A stretch of 30,863 nt of DNA from Hydrogenimonas sp. (GCA_015494675.1 WGAW01000144.1:1-30863); one strand, 5' to 3'; counted from the first letter of the stretch, positions 7,111-15,303 are shown. A program made the numbers and translations. The notes: generated by a model from the sequence alone, not told the origin.

Positions 7111-8048
7111 TGTTGTGCTATAATAAAGTAACAAACCCGAACGAAGGAAAAAGAGAGATAGAAAAGTTCCGCCTCTTTCACAACCGTTTTCCCCACCTCG
7201 AAATAGAGCACCTCATTGAATACTATGCAGTCTTCGGCGGAGTGGAGAAACATCTGACCCTCGGCTTCAACGACTCTCTGCAGTCGTGTATAGAGAGGAT
7301 GATACTCGACCGATACCGATTTCTTAGAACCAAAATCATACCGCCCCCATGTTTCGATGCGACAAACCGCAGGCTGCTTAGAGCGGTTGCGGTATCGGAC
7401 GGCAAAATAATAAACGTATTCAGGCGTGCGGGAATGGGTAGGAACGAAGGGTACTCGGCCTGCAGCGAGCTTCAGAGAATAGGAGTGCTCTACGAAGAGC
7501 GCTCGAGAGAGAGTCTGCCGCCGGTCGTACCCGGTATGAAAAGAAGAAGAGAAGAGAGGGGTTACGAGGTGCAGTCGAAGATCAGATTCACACACCAATT
7601 CTACAGATTCTGGTACACATTCGTAGATCCGCACGCACGCGAGATTGAAGAGGGTGACTACGAACCGTTCATGGAGGATCTGCGGAGCTCTTTCGACAGG
7701 TATGTCAGCTTCACCTTCGAGGATCTCTCCAACGCCTTGATCAAGAGGACTTTCGAAGCCCGCGATCCGATCTTCGAAAAGGGAAACTACTGGGACATGC
7801 ACAACGAATTCGACCTCGTCGCAAGAACAAGAGACGACCGTATGATCGTAGGTGAGTGCAAATGGAAGGGGCATAAAGTGTGCAAGAGCCTTGTGAGCAA
7901 ACTGAAGTCGAAATGCGAACGCTCCGGCCTGAAGCCAGACTATCTGGCACTCTTTTCGAAAAGCGGATTCAGCAAAGAGTTGCAGGGCTCCAAAGATCCG
8001 ACGATTCTCTGTTTCGACCTGAACGATTTCGAAAGGCTTCTGGCATGA
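7110..8048 (+). CDS. Stand-alone DUF234 / PD-(D/E)XK nuclease-like protein
   Basis: 312 aa from the ATG at 7110. It resembles the C-terminal part of archaeal-type AAA ATPases with the P-loop ATPase domain missing. Residues 35-50 (IEYYAVFGGVEKHL) match the region after the ATPase lid. Residues 85-130 form a winged-helix-like segment (NRRLLRAVAVSDGKI, AGMGRNEGYSACSELQRIGVLYEE as separate helices). Residues 225-260 hold a PD-(D/E)XK-like core: Asp235 in NEFDLVA, then Glu249 and Lys251 in VGECKW. Start choice is open: a consensus extended -10 (7116-7124) lies inside the 5' end, and an ATA codon at 7158 behind GAAGGAAAAAGAGAG would give the N-terminus expected for the family. The gene overlaps flgS by ATGA, so the two are coupled. 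Nuclease activity is not demonstrated by the sequence. Confidence 0.8.
   Translation: MLCYNKVTNPNEGKREIEKFRLFHNRFPHLEIEHLIEYYAVFGGVEKHLTLGFNDSLQSCIERMILDRYRFLRTKIIPPPCFDATNRRLLRAVAVSDGKIINVFRRAGMGRNEGYSACSELQRIGVLYEERSRESLPPVVPGMKRRREERGYEVQSKIRFTHQFYRFWYTFVDPHAREIEEGDYEPFMEDLRSSFDRYVSFTFEDLSNALIKRTFEARDPIFEKGNYWDMHNEFDLVARTRDDRMIVGECKWKGHKVCKSLVSKLKSKCERSGLKPDYLALFSKSGFSKELQGSKDPTILCFDLNDFERLLA
7116..7124 (+). promoter_or_regulatory. Consensus extended -10 promoter of the DUF234-flgS operon
   Basis: TGCTATAAT is a perfect extended -10 (TGnTATAAT). Transcription would begin near 7131, downstream of the only in-frame ATG at 7110, so either translation starts at a non-AUG codon or a further upstream promoter exists. 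It lies 5 bases from the opposing extended -10 of the CYTH-CHAD operon. Confidence 0.6.
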
Positions 8049-9082
8049 ACGAGTTCAAGCTCCCCTCTTCGATGAAAGAGAGTGAACAGAAGACCCTTCT
8101 TAAGCAGCTCGAAAGCCTGATAGAGCAGACCTACAGCGTAGAGAGAGAGTATATCGCCCTCACCAACTCCTACGACCAGTTGCAGAGCCTCGTCAAACAG
8201 ATCATAGAGGTTCTGCCCAACGCCCTCTGGGTCCTGAACGCAGACCGTTCCATTTTTCTGCACAACAGCGAAGCCGAAAGACTCGAAGGGCTGCTCGATC
8301 TGATAGATCTTGAGGCGAAAGAGGCCGAAACAGCCTTCAAGGAGCGCTTCTATCTGGTTAAAATCTCCGCGACTGAGTCGAAGAGGATAGTCAGCGCGAC
8401 CGATATAACGGAGCAAAAACGGAGGGAGCGCCTCGCCTCGATGGGCCAAATGGCGGCCCATCTCGCCCATGAGATACGAAACCCTATCGGCTCAATCGCA
8501 CTGCTGGTCTCATCGCTTTCAAAAAGGGTGGTCCCGAAAAACCGGCCGATAGTGGATGAGATAAAGCGTTCGCTCTTTAGGGTGGAGCGAATCATAAAGA
8601 GCACGCTGATGTACTCCAAAGGGGTCAACCCCGTAATATCGTCGATACCGCTGAAACATATCGAAAAGGAGTGCCGCGCCGCCGTAGACTCCTACAGCTA
8701 TACAAAGCCGATCGTTTTTCACTACTCATTTTCCGATACCGCCCTGAAAGCGGATGCCGATCTTCTATCTCTCGCGCTTCAAAACTTTATCTTCAACGCC
8801 ATAGACGCCATCGAGCAGAGTGAAGATGAGAGCGGGGAGGTATGGATAGGGTGCGAAGAGGATGGTGAGAGTTTCAGGTTCACCATAGAAGATAGCGGCG
8901 TACCTATCGAAGAGAGCGAACGCATCTTTGAGGCCTTCTATACGACCAAAACCAAGGGAAACGGACTCGGGATGGTACTTGCACGCCAGATCGTCGAGGC
9001 ACATAACGGCAGGATCGTCGTAGAGAACGACCCGAAGAGGTTTACACTTTTTCTGCCGAAGAGAGAGGCGATCGCCGGTTAG
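8045..9082 (+). CDS. flgS: Flagellar sensor histidine kinase FlgS
   Basis: 345 aa from the ATG at 8045, which overlaps the DUF234 stop (ATGA). A longer open frame begins at 7880 but overlaps the upstream gene. It is a soluble kinase with no membrane segment: an N-terminal coiled coil (residues 10-55), a PAS-like segment (LPNALWVLNADRSI, 57-70), a dimerisation/phosphoacceptor helix with His142 in AHLAHEIRNPIGS, and an ATPase domain with N-box (FIFNAIDAIE), G1-like EDSGVP and G2 GNGLGMVLARQIVEAH. The order and wording of motifs match Campylobacter FlgS, which phosphorylates the NtrC-type regulator FlgR when the flagellar export apparatus and basal-body ring form, switching on sigma54-dependent rod, hook and flagellin genes. 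FlgR is not in this window. The 3' end overlaps the convergent EAL-HDOD gene by 4 bases. Confidence 0.9.
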   Translation: MNEFKLPSSMKESEQKTLLKQLESLIEQTYSVEREYIALTNSYDQLQSLVKQIIEVLPNALWVLNADRSIFLHNSEAERLEGLLDLIDLEAKEAETAFKERFYLVKISATESKRIVSATDITEQKRRERLASMGQMAAHLAHEIRNPIGSIALLVSSLSKRVVPKNRPIVDEIKRSLFRVERIIKSTLMYSKGVNPVISSIPLKHIEKECRAAVDSYSYTKPIVFHYSFSDTALKADADLLSLALQNFIFNAIDAIEQSEDESGEVWIGCEEDGESFRFTIEDSGVPIEESERIFEAFYTTKTKGNGLGMVLARQIVEAHNGRIVVENDPKRFTLFLPKREAIAG

Positions 9083-10329
9083 ACCGTCTCCAACTCCTCA
9101 TCGAGCCTGTTTACCGATTTGGCGGTCTCGAATATCAGCCTGTCGTAATCCTCCCTCTTTATCCCGTAGTGGTTTAAAAAGAGATCTATCGCCGGCTGGT
9201 TACACTTCTCTATCGACTCCACGAACATATATACGTGTGCGAACTTTCCTTGTCTGTGCAGCAGCGCCGCCCTTATATCTTCAGATATGTTGAACTCCGA
9301 AAGTATCTTCTCCATCGGCGCCTGCATGACGACATCCAGAAGCGAAAGGGCGCCTACGAAGTGGGCTTCGTCGAGCTCTCTTCTTGAAGCCTGCGGATAC
9401 ATCAGTTTCCATGTTCCGCGCATAAGCTCCATACGGTTTTTCGCCATGAGCGCCAGCGGTGTCGTCTCCTGCCTGCCGCCGACGGACTGCGCATATATGA
9501 TCATCATGAGCCACTGGGCCACGTTGTGTCTGCCAAGAAGCAGTATCACCTCCTGAATCGAGGATATCTGCCTCGCAAGCGAGAGCGCAGCCGAGTTGAC
9601 GTAGCGAAGGAGCTGAAGCGAAAGAGCGCTGTGCTCTTCGAGATATGAGGCTATCTCGTCCGCCTCCGCATTCGATATGAGCAGGTTGTACGCCTTTATG
9701 ACGCTTCGATAGTGGGGGTCGATTTTCTGCTGTCTGAGAATCTTCGGCTTTGCGAAAAAGTAACCCTGGAACTTTTTGAAACCCATATCCTCGCAAAACT
9801 GTGCTGTTTCGGGCGATTCGACCTTGGTTGCGATCAGCTCCGGGTCGTACGCCTCCACTCTCTTGAGAAGGTCGCGGAATCTATCTTTCGGACTTCTGTC
9901 GACATCTATTTTTATGTAGCTGAAGTAAGGAAGCAGCGGGCCGACCCTTTTCATAAGCGCATCATCGAGCACCGTATCGTTGAGGGCTATCTGAAAACCC
10001 CTTTTTCTCAGCTCCAGAACTCTTTTGGCGATCGCCATATCAAACCGTATGGAGGGGAGCAGGGAAAAGACGAAGATATCTTTCGGCATATCGAGTATCA
10101 GGTCGTTAAAGAGAAACTCCCTCTCCACTCTGACGAACGCCTTGTACGATCCGAGTATCTCCTTTACACCGAACCGGTTCAAAACGTTGCTCAATACCGA
10201 AACGGTTGCATAACGGCCGGGTGCCTCGTTTGGGGTCCGTTTCTCGTCTCTGAAAAAGAGGTCGTAGGCGAAAATGCGTCTGTTTTCATCCAGTATGGGC
10301 TGCCTGCCCAGCAGATGGTGTTCGGACAT
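9079..10329 (-). CDS. Degenerate EAL + HDOD domain signalling protein (YuxH-like)
   Basis: 416 aa. Residues about 1-195 are an EAL-like domain that starts with the typical GRQPILD (8-14), but the catalytic set is broken: the EAL position reads YDLFF and the later metal-binding motif is IALND rather than a DDFG-type sequence. It is therefore unlikely to hydrolyse c-di-GMP and may bind a ligand or a partner. Residues about 200-390 are an HDOD domain (LISNAEADEIASYLEEHSAL in two parts, LRYVNSAALSL, ISSIQEVILLLGRHNVAQWL), a non-catalytic HD relative common in signalling proteins. It follows dnaE by 56 bases, with a hairpin in the gap. It converges on flgS with a 4-base overlap of stop codons. A motility or surface-signalling role is only suggested by this neighbour. 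Confidence 0.88.
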   Translation of the reverse strand: MSEHHLLGRQPILDENRRIFAYDLFFRDEKRTPNEAPGRYATVSVLSNVLNRFGVKEILGSYKAFVRVEREFLFNDLILDMPKDIFVFSLLPSIRFDMAIAKRVLELRKRGFQIALNDTVLDDALMKRVGPLLPYFSYIKIDVDRSPKDRFRDLLKRVEAYDPELIATKVESPETAQFCEDMGFKKFQGYFFAKPKILRQQKIDPHYRSVIKAYNLLISNAEADEIASYLEEHSALSLQLLRYVNSAALSLARQISSIQEVILLLGRHNVAQWLMMIIYAQSVGGRQETTPLALMAKNRMELMRGTWKLMYPQASRRELDEAHFVGALSLLDVVMQAPMEKILSEFNISEDIRAALLHRQGKFAHVYMFVESIEKCNQPAIDLFLNHYGIKREDYDRLIFETAKSVNRLDEELETV

Positions 10330-10341
10330 CTGAAAACCTTC

Positions 10342-10369
10342 GTCGATATTTCACTACAGCAATATCGAC
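10342..10369 (-). terminator. 9-bp stem-loop between dnaE and the EAL-HDOD gene
   Basis: GTCGATATT (10342-10350) and AATATCGAC (10361-10369) pair perfectly around a 10-base loop. On the minus strand it begins 16 bases after the dnaE stop and ends just before the GAAGG Shine-Dalgarno of the EAL-HDOD gene. No U-tract follows. It may attenuate read-through, protect the dnaE 3' end, or affect translation of the next gene. Confidence 0.5.
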
Positions 10370-10385
10370 CATCTTTTAACATTTT

Positions 10386-13300
10386 TTACGCCGAAGCGAA
10401 GACCTCGACCTCCTCGATCCTCTCCAACTCCTCTCTAACCTGCTCGTCCACAAAGACCGAAGACTCTATCTCTATCTCCTGCAGCTTCGAGCAGAGCAGC
10501 AGTTTTAGAGGTTTTCTTCCCGGGTGTGATCGCGCAAGCCTGTAGATCTCTTCCAGAACACGGATCTTTTCGTGGTTCAGGTCGAGGCGGACAATCATCG
10601 GCTCCTGCGGCTTCTCCACCATCCTGGTCTCGACCTTCTCTCTCCTGCACGCCTTAAGCTCCAATATCTTGTGGACCCGCATCCTGGTGAAGTCGCCGTC
10701 TCTGGTTATAGAGACCTTGAAGCCTATCGGCTCGTCGAGATCCATCTTTTCAAGCTGCTCCAACTGCCGTTCGAAGAGTGTTATCTCTATGTTTCCGTGC
10801 AGGTCCATAACGTTGGCGATACCGAATCTGTTGCCGCGCTTGCTTATCTTGGTCACGACCTCCTCCACCTTTCCGATAAGCAGCGCCGTTGAACCCTCCT
10901 CTATCTGCTCGATGTCGGAAGAGAGAGTATACTCTATCTGCGAAAGCTCCTCCCTGAATCTGTCAAGCGGGTGGCCGGAGACGTAAAAGCCCAAAGACTC
11001 CTTTTCGAGTTCGAGAAGGCTCTTTTGGTCGTACTCCTCCATCGGTACTATCTCGACCTTTACGCTCACCATCTCTTCGGCATCTCCAAAGAGCGACCCC
11101 ACGGCCATCTGCTGCGCTCTCGCCGACTCGTGCATCGCATCCACTATCGCCTCGATCGACTCCAGCAGCGACCGCCTGCTGTATCCGAAGCCGTCCAGAG
11201 CCCCGGCCTTTATCATGGACTCTATCACTTTTTTGTTCACTTTTTGCGTATCTATTCTCGAGACGAAATCGTCCAAAGAGGCGAACGGCCCCTCTTCGCG
11301 CGCCCGGAGTATGGCGTTTACGGCAGCGTCACCGACCCCTTTGATCGCTCCGAGACCGAAGAGAATGACCTCTCTATCCTCCTCTTCATCCCTGTCGGGC
11401 GTAAACTCGAGTGCGGAGCGGTTTATATCGGGAGCGAGCAGCTTTATCCCGAGCCTCTTGGTCTCGTCGATATACTTGACGACCTTGTCGGTATTGTCTT
11501 TTTCACTCGTAAGCAGAGCCGCCATAAATTCCGCGGGGTAGTGGGTCTTCAGGTAGGCGGTCTGGTATGTCACCATAGCATAGGCGGCGGAATGCGACTT
11601 GTTGAAACCGTAACCGGCGAACTTCTCGATAAGGTCGAATAGCTCGGCAGCCTTGTCGTAGTCGAGCCCCTGCTCCTTGGCCCCCTGGGCAAATTCGTTC
11701 CTGTACTTCTGCATAAGGTCGAACTTCTTCTTGCCCATCGCCCGCCGTACGATATCGGCTTTGCCGAGGCTGAAGCCGCCTATCGTCTGGACGATCTGCA
11801 TAACCTGCTCCTGGTACACTATGACGCCGTAGGTGGGCCTCAGTATCTCCTCGAGCTGCGGGAACATATAGGTGATCTCCTGGCGGCCGTGCTTTCTCTC
11901 TATGAAGTCGTCGAGCATTCCCGACTCCATCGGGCCGGGCCTGTAGAGTGCGAGCACCGCCACCAGATCTTCGAAGTTGTCGGGCTTGAGCTTGGAGTTT
12001 AGCTGCTGCATCCCGCCCGATTCGATCTGGAACATTCCGACGGTCTCGCCGCTTCGTATGGTCTCGTAGACCTTCTTGTCATCCATCGGCATATTGTCGA
12101 GATCTATATCTATTCCATGCCTCTCTTTGATCAGCTTGAGAGCGTTGTCTATGACCGTGAGGGTTTTGAGGCCGAGAAAGTCGAACTTTATCAGATCCAC
12201 ATCTTCGAGGAAATTGAGGGAGTACTGCGTAACCAGCGTCTCTTCGCCGGAGGGTTTGTAGAGCGGGGTTTTGTGCCACAGCTCCTCGTTGGAGATGACC
12301 ACCCCGGCCGCGTGCATACCCGCATTGCGCTTGAGACCCTCGAGGGCCAGCGCGAACCTCCAGACACGCGCGGCGGTCGGATTGGTCTCTATCAGCTCTC
12401 TTAGCTTCGGCTCTTTCTGGAAAGCTCCGGGCTTGAAGCCCTCTTCACCCTCTTTTCCTTTGCCGTTGAGCGTGATTCCGAGCTCGTCGGGAATCAGTTT
12501 AGCCATCTTGTCGGCCTCTGCGTAGCTCACGCCCAAAACGCGGGCGACATCGCGGATTACACCTTTGGCCAGCAGCGAACCGAAAGTGATCACCTGCGCC
12601 ACGTTGTAACGGCCGTACTTTTCTACCACGTAGTCTATGATCTCGCCGCGTCGGGCCTGGCAGAAGTCCATATCTATATCGGGCATGCTTACACGCTCCG
12701 GGTTCAGGAAACGTTCGAAGAGCAGATCGTACTTCATAGGGTCTATGTTCGTTATTCCAAGCGAATAGGCCACGAGGCTCCCGGCCGCCGAGCCGCGCCC
12801 CGGTCCCACCGGTATGCCCCGCTCTTTGGCTTCCCTCACGAAATCCCAAACTATCAGCATATATCCCGGGAACTTCATCTGGTTTATGATCCGCATCTCC
12901 GTCTCGAGGCGCTCTTTATACTCTTCGTGCCGCTTCGGATCGATATGCTTGAGCCTCTCTTGCAGCCCCTTTCTGCACTCGTGCACGAAGAGCACCTCGT
13001 CGTTTGCAAAGCTGTTTTGCACCTCCGGTTCAGGTACGCTGAGCCCCTCTTTGGCCGCATACTCCCTGGCGAACTTGAAGTTTGGAGGGGTAGGATTGCC
13101 GAGGTCCAGTTCGAGGTTGCATTTACGGGCGATCTCCTGAGTATTCTCCAGTGCCTCTGGTATGTCCGCATACAGAGCCGCCATCTCTTCGGGAGATTTT
13201 AGGAAAAATTCGTGTACGGAGTGACGCAGGCGATCGGGATCGTCGAGAAGTTTGTTCATCGCGATGCACATAAAGGCTTCGTGCGCCTCCGCATCTTCGG

Positions 13301-13955
13301 GGTAGAGGTAGTGGGTGTCGTTGGTTGCCACGATTTTTATGCCGGTTTCGAGGCTTAGTTTTATCACCTGCTCGTCTATGAAGTGCTGATCGCCGATTCC
13401 GTGGCGCATCAGTTCAAGATAGAAGTCGTCGCCGAAGATCTCTTTGTACTCGAGTGCGACCTCTTTCGCCCTCTCGTACCCCTGCGCACCGAACTTCACG
13501 TTCCTCTCACTGAGGTTCAGATGCCAGTTCACCTCTCCCTGAAGACATGCGGAGGAGCAGATGAGCCCCTCGCTATGCTCTCTTAGGATCTTTTTGTTGA
13601 TTCTCGGGTAGTAGTAGAAGCCGTTTATATATGCCTGTGAGCTTAGATACATAAGGTTTTTGTAGCCGGTTTCGTTCTTTGCGTAGAGGCATAGGTGGAA
13701 CCGCTGTCTGGTGCTCTTGTCGCCAATATCATCCTGGTTGTGGAGGTACGCCTCCATACCTATTATCGGCTTTATGCCCTCCCTCTTCATCTGCTGGTAG
13801 AAATCTATGGCCCCGAACATGTTTCCGTGGTCGGTAATCGCCACCGAATCCATACCCAGCTCTTTGAGTCTTCCCGCTAGCTTGGATATCTTGTTGGCGC
13901 CGTCGAGTAGCGAATATTCGGTATGCAGATGAAGATGGGTAAATGCCGGTTTCAT
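10386..13955 (-). CDS. dnaE: DNA polymerase III alpha subunit
   Basis: 1189 aa, close to E. coli DnaE (1160). It is the replicative polymerase. The N-terminal PHP domain carries HLHLH (His7, 9, 11) and ITDHGN. The palm has GPGRGSAAGSLVAY (384-397) and the metal-binding PDIDMDF with Asp426 and Asp428; the third Asp lies in KFDFLGLKTLT. The tHhH and beta-binding regions follow (KSHSAAYAMVTYQTAYLKTHYP, read in two parts), then an OB domain (ALLIGKVEEVV, RFGIANVMDLHGNIEITLF). It reads from its own promoter, with GAGGAG before the ATG, and is divergent from the Hpt gene. Confidence 0.98.
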   Translation of the reverse strand: MKPAFTHLHLHTEYSLLDGANKISKLAGRLKELGMDSVAITDHGNMFGAIDFYQQMKREGIKPIIGMEAYLHNQDDIGDKSTRQRFHLCLYAKNETGYKNLMYLSSQAYINGFYYYPRINKKILREHSEGLICSSACLQGEVNWHLNLSERNVKFGAQGYERAKEVALEYKEIFGDDFYLELMRHGIGDQHFIDEQVIKLSLETGIKIVATNDTHYLYPEDAEAHEAFMCIAMNKLLDDPDRLRHSVHEFFLKSPEEMAALYADIPEALENTQEIARKCNLELDLGNPTPPNFKFAREYAAKEGLSVPEPEVQNSFANDEVLFVHECRKGLQERLKHIDPKRHEEYKERLETEMRIINQMKFPGYMLIVWDFVREAKERGIPVGPGRGSAAGSLVAYSLGITNIDPMKYDLLFERFLNPERVSMPDIDMDFCQARRGEIIDYVVEKYGRYNVAQVITFGSLLAKGVIRDVARVLGVSYAEADKMAKLIPDELGITLNGKGKEGEEGFKPGAFQKEPKLRELIETNPTAARVWRFALALEGLKRNAGMHAAGVVISNEELWHKTPLYKPSGEETLVTQYSLNFLEDVDLIKFDFLGLKTLTVIDNALKLIKERHGIDIDLDNMPMDDKKVYETIRSGETVGMFQIESGGMQQLNSKLKPDNFEDLVAVLALYRPGPMESGMLDDFIERKHGRQEITYMFPQLEEILRPTYGVIVYQEQVMQIVQTIGGFSLGKADIVRRAMGKKKFDLMQKYRNEFAQGAKEQGLDYDKAAELFDLIEKFAGYGFNKSHSAAYAMVTYQTAYLKTHYPAEFMAALLTSEKDNTDKVVKYIDETKRLGIKLLAPDINRSALEFTPDRDEEEDREVILFGLGAIKGVGDAAVNAILRAREEGPFASLDDFVSRIDTQKVNKKVIESMIKAGALDGFGYSRRSLLESIEAIVDAMHESARAQQMAVGSLFGDAEEMVSVKVEIVPMEEYDQKSLLELEKESLGFYVSGHPLDRFREELSQIEYTLSSDIEQIEEGSTALLIGKVEEVVTKISKRGNRFGIANVMDLHGNIEITLFERQLEQLEKMDLDEPIGFKVSITRDGDFTRMRVHKILELKACRREKVETRMVEKPQEPMIVRLDLNHEKIRVLEEIYRLARSHPGRKPLKLLLCSKLQEIEIESSVFVDEQVREELERIEEVEVFASA

Positions 13956-13996
13956 TCAGGCTCCTCGGCGTGGGGTATCTGTAAATTGAAGTCTAC

Positions 13997-14002
13997 ACTA
14001 TA
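13997..14002 (-). promoter_or_regulatory. Probable -10 box for dnaE
   Basis: TATAGT on the minus strand, preceded by an A/T-rich stretch. The predicted start near 13990 gives a leader of about 35 nt that contains GAGGAG. No convincing -35 is seen. Confidence 0.45.
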
Positions 14003-14036
14003 TGCCGTTAGAAATTCATAAACCGCTCTATTTAAA

Positions 14037-14069
14037 AAATCGGCGCCTTTGTCCGATTTAACATATAGC
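14037..14069 (+). promoter_or_regulatory. Inverted repeat and -10-like box before the Hpt gene
   Basis: AAATCGG (14037-14043) and CCGATTT (14053-14059) form a 7-bp dyad with a 9-base spacer, directly upstream of a -10-like TATAGC (14064-14069). A start near 14076 would leave a leader of about 19 nt to the ATG at 14095. The dyad sits where a regulator could control the Hpt-aroK operon and possibly dnaE. Confidence 0.35.
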
Positions 14070-14094
14070 TGCCTTTATGCTCGAAAGGATTAAG

Positions 14095-14781
14095 ATGATA
14101 AACATGATACTTATGATCACCTCCGTTACGCTGATTCTGATACTTTTGGCGCTTCTTGTGATCATCGTGCTGGAGTACAGGGCGAAAAGGTCGTTCGACC
14201 ACTACGTCATGGAAAACGAAAACGCTCTTGATGCGGAGCGAAAAGAGAGTGCTCTCTCACACAGACCGGAACAAAGGACTATTCCTCTGCCGGATCGAAA
14301 AGCTGATACGGCAGATACCGCGGACGCACCGCCCCGAAAGCCCGAAACAGAGAGTACGACAGAGCCGCAGTTCAAACAGTACCCCCCGGTGCGAAAAGCG
14401 GAACCGAAAAAGCGCTCCAAAGCGGAAGAGATAAAGCGGAAGAGTTACGCTCCTTTTACACATCAGCGGCTTGTCGAGACGATGGGGTTGAGCCATGAAG
14501 AGGCCGACGAATTCGTACTCGAGCTGATACACCAGCTCGAAGATGCCATCGAGGAACTGGACAAACTTATAGAAAGAGGAGATTTCGATCGGATCGAGCA
14601 CGTTACACACGGATTGAAAGGGGCGGCCACCAACATCGGCTCTGGCGGTGTGGCGGATATTTTGGTAGACTACAATACAGAGATGAAAAACGGTAAAGAC
14701 CCTGAGGCCGCACAGGCGTACCAGGAGCTTCTAAAGAGTGCCGTAAGCGATCTCAAAATCGAGTATTCACAGGTAGCATAG
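14095..14781 (+). CDS. Membrane-anchored Hpt (histidine phosphotransfer) domain protein
   Basis: 228 aa from the ATG at 14095, chosen because AAGGA lies five bases before it; an ATG at 14077 would add six residues. One transmembrane helix occupies about residues 3-27 (MILMITSVTLILILLALLV region). A long charged, Pro/Thr-rich linker spans about 40-115. The C-terminal helical Hpt domain (about 120-222) contains HVTHGLKGAATNIG, with His172 as the expected phosphoacceptor. Hpt proteins relay phosphate between response regulators in phosphorelays. Here there is no kinase or receiver domain on the same chain and none adjacent, so it is an orphan relay node tethered to the inner membrane; partners cannot be named. 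It is followed without a gap by aroK, whose ATG directly follows the stop. Confidence 0.88.
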   Translation: MINMILMITSVTLILILLALLVIIVLEYRAKRSFDHYVMENENALDAERKESALSHRPEQRTIPLPDRKADTADTADAPPRKPETESTTEPQFKQYPPVRKAEPKKRSKAEEIKRKSYAPFTHQRLVETMGLSHEEADEFVLELIHQLEDAIEELDKLIERGDFDRIEHVTHGLKGAATNIGSGGVADILVDYNTEMKNGKDPEAAQAYQELLKSAVSDLKIEYSQVA

Positions 14782-15303
14782 ATGCGAAAAAACATCCTTC
14801 TGATAGGATTTATGGGTGTGGGCAAAGGGGCCCTCGCCAGAGAGCTCGTAAGGTTGGACGGCTCACTCTACGCCCTCGATACGGACGACATGATCGAGAG
14901 TATGACAAATACACGTATAAAAAAGATCTTCGCGACAGCCGGAGAGGAGGCTTTCAGGGCCCTCGAGCAAAAGACCGCACAGTGGCTGGCAGAGAGTGTG
15001 AGCAACGCGGTCATATCCACAGGCGGAGGATTTTACAAGGTAAAAAACATAAAAGCTATAGGAACGGTAGTATATCTGAAAGCCGACTTCGATTGGATAG
15101 TGCAACGGATTCTAAATGCCCCCAACGCGAAAAAGAAGCTGAAAAAACGACCGCTCTTTCAGGATATAGAGAGGGCCCGCAACCTTTTTAAGAGCCGATA
15201 CGACGAGTACGAGAAGGTTGCCGATATCGTTGTGGATGTTATGCACAAAGATAGAGAGGAGCTGGCGAAGGAGGTTATGGGGGAAGTGGGTTTTGGGTGT
15301 TAG
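14782..15303 (+). CDS. aroK: Shikimate kinase
   Basis: 173 aa. It phosphorylates shikimate at the 3-hydroxyl with ATP, in the same pathway as aroA at 27209. The Walker A loop is GFMGVGKG (residues 9-16). The Ser/Thr that normally follows the Lys and helps hold magnesium is Gly16, followed by Ala17, an unusual but in-frame change. Other motifs are conserved: LDTDD (substrate Asp), the Arg of EEAFRALE, STGGGF (79-84) and the lid KKRPLF. The last four codons and the stop lie inside a GT-rich tandem repeat, so the C-terminal GFGC is encoded by repeat sequence. An intrinsic terminator follows at 15358-15378. Confidence 0.93.
   Translation: MRKNILLIGFMGVGKGALARELVRLDGSLYALDTDDMIESMTNTRIKKIFATAGEEAFRALEQKTAQWLAESVSNAVISTGGGFYKVKNIKAIGTVVYLKADFDWIVQRILNAPNAKKKLKKRPLFQDIERARNLFKSRYDEYEKVADIVVDVMHKDREELAKEVMGEVGFGC

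Noticed and set aside
7095..7874. N-terminal extension of about 260 residues on the CYTH-CHAD frame
   Set aside because: It is antisense to the DUF234 gene, has no domain similarity, and CYTH needs its ExExR motif at the N-terminus, which the ATG at 7094 provides.
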